From Oceanidesulfovibrio marinus (GTDB lineage: Bacteria > Desulfobacterota > Desulfovibrionia > Desulfovibrionales > Desulfovibrionaceae), in assembly GCF_013085545.1 (NCBI RefSeq), contig NZ_CP039543.1, positions 4,495,322 through 4,559,321 of the forward strand: a stretch of 64,000 bases of DNA, given 5' to 3'. The notes beneath the pieces are model-generated. The model saw only the letters and a program-made list of their open reading frames with translations, did no database searches and was not told the DNA's origin. Shown here in pieces: positions 25,045 through 33,900 of this stretch. A program made the translations under genes and the position numbers. Every line of letters begins with the position of its first letter. The stretch's first letter is position 1.

Positions 25045-26201
25045 TGCGCGGGCTCCGAAGTTCCTGTGCTGTTGGCGTTTCCGGCTGAAGGGGACGGCGC
25101 GACCACGCCGCGGGCGGAGGGCCCGTCCAGAGACGGCGTGTCCGGCGACATGGTGGAGGCATTGGCAGAGGTGCCGTTGAGCGAGAAGGGCGAGGCCGGC
25201 GCCGTGGCGTTGCCGCGGTCCAGGCTCAGGTGGACCGTGGCCGGCATGCCCAGGCGCAGGTCGTTGTCCGGGTCGCGCACAAAGAAGCGGACCTCGTAGA
25301 CCAGATCGGTGCGCAGCTCCGGGGTCTCCACGCTGCGCGGGGTGAACTCCGCCATGGGCGAGATGAAGCCGACCCAGCCGGGGTAGCTCTTGTCCGGGTG
25401 GGCGTCGATGGTGGCGTTGCCGGTCATGCCCGGCGCGATGTGGCCCAGATTGGTTTCGGAAACATAGGTGCGGATCCACTTCGGGTCCATGATCGCGATG
25501 CTGAAGACCGGCCGCTGGGGCGAGCCGATGTCGCCAGGCTCCAACAGGCGGCTGCGGATCACGCCATTGCGCGGCGAGAGCAGGGTGTAGTCCTTGTACT
25601 GCGTCTGCAGGAGCAGGTACTGCGACTCCAGGGCTGCCAGCCTGGCGCGGGCCTCCTTGATGTCCTCCCAGCGGGGGCCTGCCAGCACGAGGTCGAGCTG
25701 CTTCTGCGCGGCCAGCAGCCGGGCCTTGGCAACGTCGTGCGTGGCCTGGGCGTCGTCAACGTCCTGCTGGGCCACAGCGTCGCGTTGGAGTAGGCGCACC
25801 TGGCGGTCCAGGGTCTGCTGGGCGATCTCGAGCTCGGCCTGGTAGCGCTCCACATCGGCCCGGGCCACCTCGATCTCCTGGGGCCGGGACCCGTTTTCCA
25901 GCCGGGTCACGGCGAAGCGCTGGGCCTCCATGTTGGCGCGGGTGGTGGCGATGTTCTCCTCCAGCCGTTCGCGGTCCAGAGTGGCCAGCACCTGGCCCGT
26001 GCGCACGGCGTCGCCTTCCTCCACAAGCACGGTGTCGATGCGCTCGGAGTCCTTGAAGGCGAGGTTCACCTCCCGCAGGTCCACATTGCCGTAAAGGGTC
26101 AGCTCGTTCGCATCCTCTGGCTCCTGCAGGTGCAGGTAGAGGCGGTAGCCGCCGTACCCGAGGGCTCCGAGGATGAGGAGCGGTATAAGTATCTTACGCA
26201 C
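25041..26201 (-). CDS. ybhG: HlyD/membrane fusion protein of the Ybh exporter (YbhG-like)
   Basis: This 386-residue periplasmic adaptor has an N-terminal anchor (KILIPLLILGALGYGGYRLYL). The barrel-sandwich half is LTLYGNVDLREVNLAF...VEEGDAVRTGQVLATLD. A long coiled-coil hairpin covers about 80-200, and the return strand is YTLLSPRNGVIRSRLLEPGD. The last 60 residues are a low-complexity tail rich in Ser, Pro, Asn and Gly, longer than in E. coli YbhG. It is the first gene of the exporter operon, divergent from the TetR gene. Confidence 0.92.
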   Translation of the reverse strand: MRKILIPLLILGALGYGGYRLYLHLQEPEDANELTLYGNVDLREVNLAFKDSERIDTVLVEEGDAVRTGQVLATLDRERLEENIATTRANMEAQRFAVTRLENGSRPQEIEVARADVERYQAELEIAQQTLDRQVRLLQRDAVAQQDVDDAQATHDVAKARLLAAQKQLDLVLAGPRWEDIKEARARLAALESQYLLLQTQYKDYTLLSPRNGVIRSRLLEPGDIGSPQRPVFSIAIMDPKWIRTYVSETNLGHIAPGMTGNATIDAHPDKSYPGWVGFISPMAEFTPRSVETPELRTDLVYEVRFFVRDPDNDLRLGMPATVHLSLDRGNATAPASPFSLNGTSANASTMSPDTPSLDGPSARGVVAPSPSAGNANSTGTSEPAQ

Positions 26202-26299
26202 GGTGTGTTCTCCTTGCGATCATCGCTGGCGATATGTCGATCCTATATGCTGGGAAAAGCGTATAGATATTCACAAAACGTGTCAAATCTAAATTTTAA

Positions 26300-26313
26300 A
26301 TTCAAATTTGAAT
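26300..26313. promoter_or_regulatory. Perfect palindrome ATTCAAATTTGAAT in the ybhG-tetR divergent region
   Basis: The 14-base perfect palindrome lies between the ybhG-like (minus) and tetR (plus) genes. On the minus strand it falls within the 18-base spacer between TTGGAC (26331-26326) and TTTAAA. It is the best candidate operator for the adjacent TetR protein. Confidence 0.5.
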
Positions 26314-26371
26314 ATTGTGTCCAATTGTGGCACCCTGTGGCTAACATGGAAACGAGTTCAGGAGACGCCAC

Positions 26372-27043
26372 ATGACATCCACGGACAGACAGAATCCAGA
26401 CCCCGGCGCGCAGGCCCCGGCGGACACCAAGGCGCGCCTGCTGGAATCGGCCGGGCGCATCTTCGCGGCCAAGGGGTTTCGCCGCGCCACGGGCAAGGAG
26501 ATCTGCCAGGACGCCGGCGCCAATATGGCGGCTATCAACTACCATTTCGGCTCCAAGGATTCATTATATACCACGGTATTGATCGAAGCGCACAGCCGTC
26601 TGATGGCTCGGGACGAGCTTGCCGCGACCATGTCGCTGAATGTTCCACCGCAGGAGCGGCTGGCCGTGTTCCTCAATCGCCTGATCCGCCGGCTCTTCAC
26701 CCAGTCTGCCGGCAGCTGGCCCATACGCGTGGTGGTCCGCGAGATGGCCGATCCCACGCCGGCCTTCCGCACCCTGGTGGACAAGGAGATCCTGCCCAAG
26801 TCGCACATTCTGCGCCGGACCGTGGCCGAACTCATGGACCTGCCGGTGGAGCACGAGGCCGCCCTGCGCACCACCATCTCCATCATTGCCCAGGTTATCT
26901 CGCTCTTTCAGAACCGCGCGGCCTTCGAGCAGATCTTCCCGGAGCTGGACTGGTCCGAGGCGGCCATGGAGCCGGTGCGCGACCATATCCTGACCTTCAG
27001 CCTGGCCGGCGCCGAGGCTGTTGCCGCGAAGCACCGGGCGTAG
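26372..27043 (+). CDS. cecR: TetR family regulator (CecR/YbiH-like)
   Basis: The 223-residue protein has a helix-turn-helix at about residues 18-65 (ARLLESAGRIFAAKGFRRAT ... NMAAINYHFGSKDSLYTTVL). The C-terminal domain is of the CecR (DUF1956) type. It is divergent from the ybhGFSR operon, the same arrangement as in E. coli, where CecR controls ybhG and genes for antibiotic sensitivity. I therefore expect repression of the exporter through the palindrome at 26300-26313. AGGAGACGCCAC precedes the ATG. Confidence 0.9.
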   Translation: MTSTDRQNPDPGAQAPADTKARLLESAGRIFAAKGFRRATGKEICQDAGANMAAINYHFGSKDSLYTTVLIEAHSRLMARDELAATMSLNVPPQERLAVFLNRLIRRLFTQSAGSWPIRVVVREMADPTPAFRTLVDKEILPKSHILRRTVAELMDLPVEHEAALRTTISIIAQVISLFQNRAAFEQIFPELDWSEAAMEPVRDHILTFSLAGAEAVAAKHRA

Positions 27044-27051
27044 GAAGACCA

Positions 27052-27231
27052 ATGCCGGAACATACGCCTATTCCGAAAAAATCCAGGATGTACCTTGTCT
27101 TGGGCGGGCTCGGCCTCAGCGTGGCGCTGTCCGTTCTCTTTGAGGATGTCTACCTCTCGCCGTTGTACATCGCCGTGGTTTACGTGGCCGTCGACTGGAT
27201 CAAGTCGCGCAGGCTCCGGCCCGGTGCATGA
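27052..27231 (+). CDS. Small membrane protein downstream of tetR
   Basis: A 59-residue frame starts nine bases after the tetR stop, with AGGAAG ahead of the ATG. It has a basic N-terminus (HTPIPKKSRM), one or two hydrophobic stretches (YLVLGGLGLSVALSVLF and YLSPLYIAVVYVAVDWI) and a basic end (KSRRLRPGA). This is the layout of a small inner-membrane protein. Co-transcription with tetR is likely. No family is recognised. Confidence 0.5.
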   Translation: MPEHTPIPKKSRMYLVLGGLGLSVALSVLFEDVYLSPLYIAVVYVAVDWIKSRRLRPGA

Positions 27232-27300
27232 CCTTCCCGAACCAGCAATGGACCTCTGCCCGCGTATCGCCTATGGTGCGCGCCATGGAGGAAGTGATTC

Positions 27301-27765
27301 ATGAAACGTCTTGCTGACATTGCCGAAAATTCGTCGTCCTGGTCGCGGTTCCACGAGATGGGCCCGGACGACCGCATTGAGCTCCATGAGCTCGTGAGCC
27401 GCATCGCCATGGCCGAGGACGCCGGCGAGGGCGAGGCTCTGGAAGAGCTCATCGCCGCAGAGTGCGAGTACACCCGCGAAGGTGAGGTCATGGGACCCTA
27501 CATCGCCTGGGCGAGCCGCACCGCCGAGCAGCTGGTCAGAATCCGCCGCCAGCACGCCAATGCCTACTTCGACGTTACGGGCTGGTGCCGCGCCGAGGGC
27601 GCGAGCTACCTGACCCTGGTGCGCACGGACGGTGAGAGCAGCCCCCGGATCGCGGCGAGCATCCTGGTGCGCGACACCTTTGAGAAGCGCGGCGGCCGCT
27701 GGCTGCTTACCGCGCGGGAGCACACGGCCATCGCCCTGGAGGAGTGGTTCGTGCTGCCCGATTAG
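27301..27765 (+). CDS. SnoaL/NTF2-like protein
   Basis: The 154-residue protein has the length and pattern of the NTF2-like (SnoaL) cone fold. It has an N-terminal helix pair (DDRIELHELVSRIAMAEDAGEGEALEEL), then ECEYTREGEVMGPYIAW, a helix and three antiparallel strands (HANAYFDVTGWCRAEG, PRIAASILVRDTFEKRGGRWLLTAREH). Members include polyketide cyclases and dehydratases and many small-ligand binders, so no reaction can be assigned. It has a GGAGG site before the ATG and a strong terminator after it. Confidence 0.65.
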   Translation: MKRLADIAENSSSWSRFHEMGPDDRIELHELVSRIAMAEDAGEGEALEELIAAECEYTREGEVMGPYIAWASRTAEQLVRIRRQHANAYFDVTGWCRAEGASYLTLVRTDGESSPRIAASILVRDTFEKRGGRWLLTAREHTAIALEEWFVLPD

Positions 27766-27782
27766 CTGCCATCCCCTGTATG

Positions 27783-27821
27783 AAAAAAGCCCCCGGACCT
27801 TCTCGGCTCGGGGGTTTTTTT
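27783..27821 (+). terminator. Rho-independent terminator
   Basis: CCCCCG/CGGGGG arms with further pairing inside (GACC/GGCT region) are followed by seven T. Six A precede the stem, so it could work in both directions. It ends the NTF2-like gene. Confidence 0.85.
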
Positions 27822-27958
27822 GCGGCTGCGCAACAATCCGGACGCGTTTTTCCTGATGCCTTCACAGAAGCGCGTCACATGGTGTACGTTCGGCAGAACC
27901 TTAGCGCCCTTCCTGGCGCAAGTATTCAATCCTACAGCAATACAAGGAGTCTCATATC

Positions 27959-28543
27959 ATGGCCCAGAACAAGTCCATTCGCGGCAGCCAGACTGAGAAG
28001 AACCTCATGATCTCGTTTGCAGGCGAATCCCAGGCCCGCAACCGCTACAACTACTACGCCGGCAAGGCCAAGGATGAAGGCTTTGTCCAGATCTCGAACA
28101 TCTTCAACGAAACCGCCGAGCAGGAGCGCATGCACGCCAAGCGCTTCTTCAGCTTCCTCGAAGGCGGCGATGTTATGGTGGAGTACGAGTACCCGGCGGC
28201 CATCATCCGCGGCACCTACGAGAACCTCATCGCCGCGGCCGAAGGCGAGCACCACGAGAACACCACCATGTACCCCGGCTTCGCCGAGGTGGCGCGCCAG
28301 GAAGGCTTCACGCAGGTCGCCCTCCTCTGGGAGCACGTCTGCAACGCCGAAACCTTCCACGAGCGCCGCTACCGCGAGCTGGCCGAAAACATCGACAAGG
28401 GTCGCGTGTTCAAACGGCCGGAAAAACAGGTCTGGCGCTGCCTCAAGTGTGGCTACCTGCACGAAGGCACGGAGCCGCCTAACAAGTGCCCGGCCTGCCT
28501 GCACCCCCAGTCGTACTACGAGCTTCTCTGTACCAACTGGTAG
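27959..28543 (+). CDS. rbr: Rubrerythrin
   Basis: The 194-residue protein has a four-helix diiron domain with the repeated E-x-x-H ligands (SFAGESQARNRYNYY, AEQERMHAKRF, AAEGEHHENT, VCNAETFHERRY). The C-terminal rubredoxin domain has CLKCGY and CPACLHP. It reduces hydrogen peroxide with electrons from NADH via rubredoxin partners and protects anaerobes from oxidative stress. AAGGAG lies upstream of the ATG. The convergent neighbour is an iron exporter with a ferritin-like domain, which fits an iron/peroxide stress locus. Confidence 0.97.
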   Translation: MAQNKSIRGSQTEKNLMISFAGESQARNRYNYYAGKAKDEGFVQISNIFNETAEQERMHAKRFFSFLEGGDVMVEYEYPAAIIRGTYENLIAAAEGEHHENTTMYPGFAEVARQEGFTQVALLWEHVCNAETFHERRYRELAENIDKGRVFKRPEKQVWRCLKCGYLHEGTEPPNKCPACLHPQSYYELLCTNW

Positions 28544-28559
28544 GCTCAGCGTAGATGAC

Positions 28560-28671
28560 GCTTCGAGGGGCCCCGCCCCTCGAACTCCCCGCAAGGGGCC
28601 ACTGGCCCCTTGACCCCGTTCTGGGGCCCAGGGGAACAGTGTTCAGAGGATATGGGGGACAGAGTCCACCA
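28560..28671. repeat. GC-rich structured intergenic repeat (copy 2)
   Basis: The hairpins CGAGGGG-CCC-CGCCCCTCG, AAGGGGCCA-CTGGCCCCTT and GGGGCCC appear in the same order as in the element at 20774-20958. They end in the same GGGGGACAGAGTCC. It follows rubrerythrin directly and faces an inverted copy at 28736-28797. Confidence 0.6.
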
Positions 28672-28688
28672 CGCCTAAGTAGACATAG

Positions 28689-28724
28689 AAAGCCGCCGTT
28701 CATCGAATGGACGGCGGCTTTTAT
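28689..28724. terminator. Bidirectional rho-independent terminator
   Basis: AAGCCGCCGT and ACGGCGGCTT form a ten-base stem that extends inward through TCAT/ATGG, followed by TTTATT. It lies between the convergent rbr and mbfA-like genes. On the minus strand the T-tract is weaker. Confidence 0.8.
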
Positions 28725-28735
28725 TCTGCCTCTGG

Positions 28736-28797
28736 CCCCAGAGTTCAGCTCCCTGGCGGGGAGCCCGAGGGGCAGGCCCCTCGGCGCTACTGCGTCC
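28736..28797. repeat. GC-rich intergenic repeat (inverted partial copy 3)
   Basis: Read on the minus strand it gives CGAGGGGCCTGCCCCTCG, then CTCCCCGCCAGGGAG and TCTGGGGCC, the same order as in copy 2. The two copies therefore flank the terminator in opposite orientations. Confidence 0.5.
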
Positions 28798-28807
28798 TTC
28801 AGAAGCC

Positions 28808-29677
28808 CTAAACGTCCACGCCCAGCACGTTGCGCACAACGATGCCGATGAGGAAGCTGACCAGGGCGACGCCCATGGAGATAGCGGCCATCTCCAGGTA
28901 GCTGCGTTTGAAGGACGTGTTGCGGCACACGGAGTTGTAGAAGGTGAACACAGCGATGATCAGGAGCGCGTTGACCAGCGTCCAGATCACGGCCAGGGCG
29001 GTGTTGGTGAGCAGCAGGAACGGCAGCACCAGCAGGAACACCGCGCCCAGGTAGGCGATGCCTGTGTAGACGGACGCCTTGATCGGATTTTTCTGGGTGT
29101 CCTGCTCCTCTTTGGTGGAGAGATACTCCGAGGCGGCCATGGAGAGGGCGGCCGAGATGCCCGTGACCAGGCTGACCAGGGCGATGAGCCGGGGCTCGCG
29201 CAGGGCCAGGGTGAAGCCGGCGATGGCGCCGGTCAGCTCCACCAGGGCGTCGTTCAGTCCCAGCACCACGCTGGAGATATATGTGAGCCGCTCGTCATCA
29301 TAGAGGGATATGAGCGTCTGCTCGTGTTCCTCCTCCTCCGTGTCCAGGTGGGCCACCTCGGACACCTCGGGCGCCAGGCTGCGGTAGGAGCTCTGTGCTT
29401 TGGACTCCCCGGCCTCCATGAGCCGCAGGGTGAACGTGACACCGAAGAGCCAGGCGCACAGGGCGAGCAGTTGCACCCGGAAGCGGCGGGGTTTGACGGC
29501 TGTGCCGGTGACGGACTCCAGCGTTGTGTAGTGGCGCAACTCGTCGCTGGCGATGGTGCGCAGGACCTTGGCGTTGTGGAGGTTGGGCTCGCGGTCGGCC
29601 AGGGCGTTGTAGATGTGGTACTCGGTGATCTCGCCGCGCTGCATGGCCAGCAGGGCGTTTCGTGTCTGCTCGTTCAT
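28808..29677 (-). CDS. mbfA: Rubrerythrin/ferritin-like plus VIT1 iron exporter (MbfA-like)
   Basis: The ATG at 29677 gives 289 residues. The N-terminal 90 residues form a ferritin-like helical domain (QRGEITEYHIYNALADREPN, IASDELRHYTTLE), with carboxylate and His ligands suited to a diiron site. The C-terminal part is a VIT1/CCC1-type transporter with five TM helices and the GLNDALVELTGAIAGF and LSMAASEYLSTKEEQ motifs. Proteins of this fusion (MbfA in rhizobia) export iron and protect from peroxide. It is convergent with rubrerythrin. Confidence 0.88.
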   Translation of the reverse strand: MNEQTRNALLAMQRGEITEYHIYNALADREPNLHNAKVLRTIASDELRHYTTLESVTGTAVKPRRFRVQLLALCAWLFGVTFTLRLMEAGESKAQSSYRSLAPEVSEVAHLDTEEEEHEQTLISLYDDERLTYISSVVLGLNDALVELTGAIAGFTLALREPRLIALVSLVTGISAALSMAASEYLSTKEEQDTQKNPIKASVYTGIAYLGAVFLLVLPFLLLTNTALAVIWTLVNALLIIAVFTFYNSVCRNTSFKRSYLEMAAISMGVALVSFLIGIVVRNVLGVDV

Positions 29678-29890
29678 GGTGGTGTCCTTATATGGTACGA
29701 AGATGGTGCGCTGGTTGTAGCCGCAAGCGGCGGCCTCTGCAATGCCCGCATGCAGTGTAGGAAATAACGGATGGCCGCGCGGTTTGCCGAGGACCGTTGC
29801 CGCACGCAGGGGGATGGGATACACCTCGGGCGGTGACGAATCCATGAACCCGGAGCACGCGGGACCGCAGCCGCGCAGGAAGAACGCCCT

Positions 29891-30529
29891 ATGTCCAAAA
29901 TAATAGACATTACCATGCCCCTGACGCCAGACTATCCGGCATTTCCTGGCGACCCTGCCGTGACCTGGGAGACGTATCTGGATGTGGAGAAGGGCGACCC
30001 CTACCGGGCGACAGTAATCACGATGCTCAACCACACCGGCACCCATGTGGATGCACCGGCGCACTTCATGGCCGACGGCGTGACCGTGGAGCGCATCCCC
30101 CTGGAGACGCTGATCGGCCCGGCGTACGTGGCTGAGACTGAGGCCTGCCGCATCGGCGCGGAGGAGTTGGAGGCCTGCGCCGGCGGCGTGGAGACACAGC
30201 GGCTCCTGCTGAAGACGCCGAACTCCGCCCGGCCCGAGCTGTACGAGCAGCCTTTTCGGACGGATTTCTGCTCCCTCACGCCGGACGGCGCACAGTGGAT
30301 CGCGGACAACGGCATATTGGCCATGGGCATTGATTGCGCCTCGGCCGAGCTCATCGACGACGCCGAGCACGAGGCGCACCGCATCCTGCTGCAGGCCGGC
30401 GTGGTCATCATCGAGTGGCTGAAGCTGGACCAGGTGGAGCCCGGTATGTACGAGCTCACCTGCCTGCCGCTCAAGCTCTCCGGGCTGGACGGCGCACCTG
30501 CCCGCGCCGTGCTGCGTCCAATTTTGTAG
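29891..30529 (+). CDS. Cyclase family protein (KynB-like metal-dependent hydrolase)
   Basis: The 212-residue protein has the cyclase/arylformamidase metal motif HTGTHVDAPAHF at about residues 49-60 and an N-terminal IIDITMPLTPDYPAFPGDP, as in KynB. Family members hydrolyse N-formylkynurenine or isatin, or act in polyketide and amino-acid pathways. No tryptophan-catabolism genes are nearby, so the substrate is open. The protein lies in the cytoplasm. It precedes the ydbH-like gene by 86 bases on the same strand. Confidence 0.85.
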   Translation: MSKIIDITMPLTPDYPAFPGDPAVTWETYLDVEKGDPYRATVITMLNHTGTHVDAPAHFMADGVTVERIPLETLIGPAYVAETEACRIGAEELEACAGGVETQRLLLKTPNSARPELYEQPFRTDFCSLTPDGAQWIADNGILAMGIDCASAELIDDAEHEAHRILLQAGVVIIEWLKLDQVEPGMYELTCLPLKLSGLDGAPARAVLRPIL

Positions 30530-30615
30530 ACACTGCCCGGCGTTTCACTCGCACAATTTACGATCTTTTTACCGCCGGCGTTGCCATCGCGGGCCGGTTT
30601 GCGTCATATTGGGGT

Positions 30616-33600
30616 ATGCCTCGTCCAAGCGAGAACCCCCCCCCACACCATCCCCTCCGTCCTGTCCTGGCCGCTGTCTGCGTTATCGCCACGGTCGCCG
30701 TCTGGGTCGTTGTGCTTACCGGCGCCGGCGTGGCCGTGCTGCTGGTCGATCCGGCGTCGGCAGTGCCGTACGCCGTACGCATCGCCGCGCCTGGCAGCAC
30801 CGTCCATGTCGAACGGTTCGAGGTGCTTTCCGCATGGCCGCCGGCCGTGGCCGTGCATGACCTCACCCTGGACGGCTCCGACGGCGAGCGTCTCTTTGCC
30901 GTGGATCGTGCAATCATCACCACAGACCTGGCCGCCGGCTGGGAGCATGGGCTCTGGATCGAGGACATGGAGCTGGATGCGCCGCGCGTGACCATGCGCG
31001 TGGCTGCCGAGGCGGGTGGGGAAGGCGGCGGCTCCGGCGGCGCGTGGCAGCCGGACTCGCTGCGCGGGCTGTTCTTCTACAAGCGCATCCGCTGCGAGGA
31101 CGGCGCGGTCTCGCTGTCCATGGGCAATCGCACCGTGGAGGTGCGCGACCTCTCGTTCCGCCTGGAACCAAGGGACGATGCAGATTTCGGCGAGCACGAT
31201 CCCTCGTTGCGCACGGCATCGCTCAACGCCACCGCGCGGGTGCTGGAGCAGCGTTCCCTCGTGGCCCTGGCGCAGGTGCGCGGGGAAGGGGCGATCCAGG
31301 CCGACCGCCTGGCCATGACCACGCGCATCGAGGACGGCCTCGTGAACATGGGCGACACGCGGGGCGAGGTGCAGGGGCGTGTCGATCTCAGTGTAACGCC
31401 GTCCATGCTGACCCTGGAGCGGCTGGCCCTGGAGCTGACGCCGTCGAGGCTGATGCGGCGGCGGACAGGATTGCAGGGCGCGGTGCGCATGGCTCTGAGC
31501 GGCACGCTGGCGCTGGACGAGCAGAGCTACGCCCTGACGGCGTTCAGCGCGACGATGCCGGGCATTCTGGAGCTTGCCGGCAATGCGACCGGCCATCTGG
31601 ACGGGCTGCCCGAAAGGGCCACGCTCACTGCGGATGCGCCGGACATCGGGCTGCTGCTTGATCGCGGCCGTACCCTGCTGCCGGCGCTCAGGGACGTTCA
31701 GGCCCGGGGCGGATCGGTGCGCGCCGTGTTCGATCTCAACGAAGACGCCGCCGGCGTGACCCTGGAGGCGCAAAACGCCACGGTCACTCTGGCCGGCGGG
31801 GAGACGTTCACGGGACGGGATGCCCGCGTGGACGCTACGGTTTCGCCACGACCGGCGTTGCAGAAGGCGCTGCTTGGCAAGGGCTCTCTGGATGCACTCC
31901 AGCTTGCCGGCATGGTCTCCTGTGCAGTGGATGGGGACGCCGCTGGCTGGGGCGTGACAGGCGCTGAATTGAGCGCCCCCATTGCCGGCACGGCCGCGGC
32001 GCCGGCTGTGCAGAATGCAACGCTGCGGCTGCCGTCAGGGGCCATTGTGCAGGATGGCAAAGCCGTGCAGGTCGGTGCAGTGACGCTGACCGCCGACGCG
32101 GCGTGGGACGGCGCAGGCCTGAACGCGCCGCGCTTTGTTCTGGAGGCGGACGGCCTGGGCGTCGTGGAGGGCTCCACCGCCTGGCATCCGGATGCGCAGA
32201 ATGCGACTACTGCGACGTTCTCCGGCCAGGGGCTGCAGATGGCCGGATTGTCCAAGATTTTAGACAGCGCCATGGGCGGCGCGGCGACGTCCTGGTCGCC
32301 CTCGGGCACGCTGGATCTGGAGGGTGAGGCAACGCAGCAGGACAACGGCCTGGGCGTGAATGTGCGCGTGTCCGGCGCATCGGCCGCGTTCTCCTCGCCG
32401 GACGGTGACTACCTGGCGGACAAGGTGCGCTGGTCCCTGAACGGGAGCGGCACACTCGGGGACTCCACGCAGTTTGATACAACGTTCTCGGTCAGCTCCG
32501 GGCAGCTTCTGCTCGGCGTGTTCTTTCTGGACGCCGGGGTCAACCCGGTGCACATCCGCGCCTCTGGCAAACTGTCTGGCGACGCCGTGCAGGGGCTCAA
32601 CGCGGAATGCGTCCTGAAGAACCTCGTGACGGCCTCCTACCGCGGGCGCGTCTCCTTTGGCAGGGCTGGCGGTCCGGCTTACAACGGCGCGGCGGCCGTG
32701 ACCAGCAACTCCCTGGGCGAGTTCTACTCGAAGCTGGTGGACGAGCCCTTCTCCGCATCGCTGCCCGTGCTCTCGGACTACACCCTGGGCGGGTCCATGA
32801 AACTGGACGCGGCGGTGCAGGGAAAAGGCGCGGATGTCCAGGCCGCGGGCATGCTCTCCCTGACAGGCGCAAGCTTCGATTCCTCGGCCACGTCGCTGCA
32901 TGCCCAGGACGTTTCCCTCAAGCTGCCCATTGCCTACGGCCGCGAGCCCCGCTCCGGCGAGACCTCCGGCTCGGTGCGCATCGGCTCGGCCCAGAGCCCC
33001 TTCGGGCAGCTGCAAAACCTCAGGCTGACCCTGGGGTACTCCAGGGGCTCGCTCCGGGTGTCCGAACCCGTGTCCCTGCCTGTGCTCGGCGGCGATCTGG
33101 ATATCACGAACATCGCCGTGGAGAATCCGTACTCCCCGGACTTCGCCGTCACGTGCAACGCGGTGCTCAACGGGGCGCAGTTCAACAAGCTGGACCTCGG
33201 CGGCGTGACCCTGGAGGGCGGGCTGGCCGGCTCCCTGGGCACGCTGCGGCTTACGCGCAAGCGGCTGGATGTGCCAGGAGCGTTGGGCGGCAAGTTCTTC
33301 GGCGGCATCATGGCCGTGCACGACATGGCTGTGGTGGAACCCCTGGCCCAGGGCCGGCGCATTCACGCCACCATCGGCATAGAGAACGTGGACCTGGAGC
33401 CCTTCAGCGAAGCCCTGGACATCGGCAGAATCACCGGACGGATGAACGTGGTGGTGGACAACCTGGTCCTGGCGTACGGCCAGCCGTCGGCATTCGCGCT
33501 CACGGCGAAGTCCGTGGAGGAGCGGGGCGTGGGGCAGACCATCAGCCTCAAGGCGGTGAACGCCATCACCCTTATCGGTACGGGTTCCGGCATCGGGGAC

Positions 33601-33897
33601 ATGGGCGTGGGAATCTTCGGCAGCTTTTTCAAAGAGTTCTCATACGGCGAGATCGGGATGCAACTTTCCCTCGCCAACGACGTTTTCAAGGTAAGAGGCT
33701 TGATCGAAGAAGATGGCGTGGAGTATCTTATTAAAAAGCCGCCACTTTTTGGAATCAATGTGATAAACAGAACACCGGGAAAGCGGGTCAGCTTTTCCGA
33801 CATGCTCGAGCGGCTTTCCCGCGTAACCGCCGGGGGTTCCACAACGGAAACCGAGTTCGGCGCCGGCGGCGCATCGGGCGCAACACAAGGAGAATGA
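30616..33897 (+). CDS. ydbH: YdbH-like AsmA-superfamily envelope protein
   Basis: I start at ATG 30616; the frame is open further upstream but there it overlaps the cyclase gene. The product has 1093 residues. One inner-membrane anchor lies at about 18-45 (VLAAVCVIATVAVWVVVLTGAGVAVLL). The rest is periplasmic and dominated by beta repeats, as in the bridge-like AsmA/TamB/YhdP group. The C-terminal region (TIGIENVDLEPFSEALDIGRITGRMNV, LIKKPPLFGINVINRTPGKRVSF) is typical of YdbH. In E. coli YdbH, TamB and YhdP move phospholipids to the outer membrane. A ydbL-like gene follows after 3 bases. Confidence 0.85.
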   Translation: MPRPSENPPPHHPLRPVLAAVCVIATVAVWVVVLTGAGVAVLLVDPASAVPYAVRIAAPGSTVHVERFEVLSAWPPAVAVHDLTLDGSDGERLFAVDRAIITTDLAAGWEHGLWIEDMELDAPRVTMRVAAEAGGEGGGSGGAWQPDSLRGLFFYKRIRCEDGAVSLSMGNRTVEVRDLSFRLEPRDDADFGEHDPSLRTASLNATARVLEQRSLVALAQVRGEGAIQADRLAMTTRIEDGLVNMGDTRGEVQGRVDLSVTPSMLTLERLALELTPSRLMRRRTGLQGAVRMALSGTLALDEQSYALTAFSATMPGILELAGNATGHLDGLPERATLTADAPDIGLLLDRGRTLLPALRDVQARGGSVRAVFDLNEDAAGVTLEAQNATVTLAGGETFTGRDARVDATVSPRPALQKALLGKGSLDALQLAGMVSCAVDGDAAGWGVTGAELSAPIAGTAAAPAVQNATLRLPSGAIVQDGKAVQVGAVTLTADAAWDGAGLNAPRFVLEADGLGVVEGSTAWHPDAQNATTATFSGQGLQMAGLSKILDSAMGGAATSWSPSGTLDLEGEATQQDNGLGVNVRVSGASAAFSSPDGDYLADKVRWSLNGSGTLGDSTQFDTTFSVSSGQLLLGVFFLDAGVNPVHIRASGKLSGDAVQGLNAECVLKNLVTASYRGRVSFGRAGGPAYNGAAAVTSNSLGEFYSKLVDEPFSASLPVLSDYTLGGSMKLDAAVQGKGADVQAAGMLSLTGASFDSSATSLHAQDVSLKLPIAYGREPRSGETSGSVRIGSAQSPFGQLQNLRLTLGYSRGSLRVSEPVSLPVLGGDLDITNIAVENPYSPDFAVTCNAVLNGAQFNKLDLGGVTLEGGLAGSLGTLRLTRKRLDVPGALGGKFFGGIMAVHDMAVVEPLAQGRRIHATIGIENVDLEPFSEALDIGRITGRMNVVVDNLVLAYGQPSAFALTAKSVEERGVGQTISLKAVNAITLIGTGSGIGDMGVGIFGSFFKEFSYGEIGMQLSLANDVFKVRGLIEEDGVEYLIKKPPLFGINVINRTPGKRVSFSDMLERLSRVTAGGSTTETEFGAGGASGATQGE

Positions 33898-33900
33898 TTC

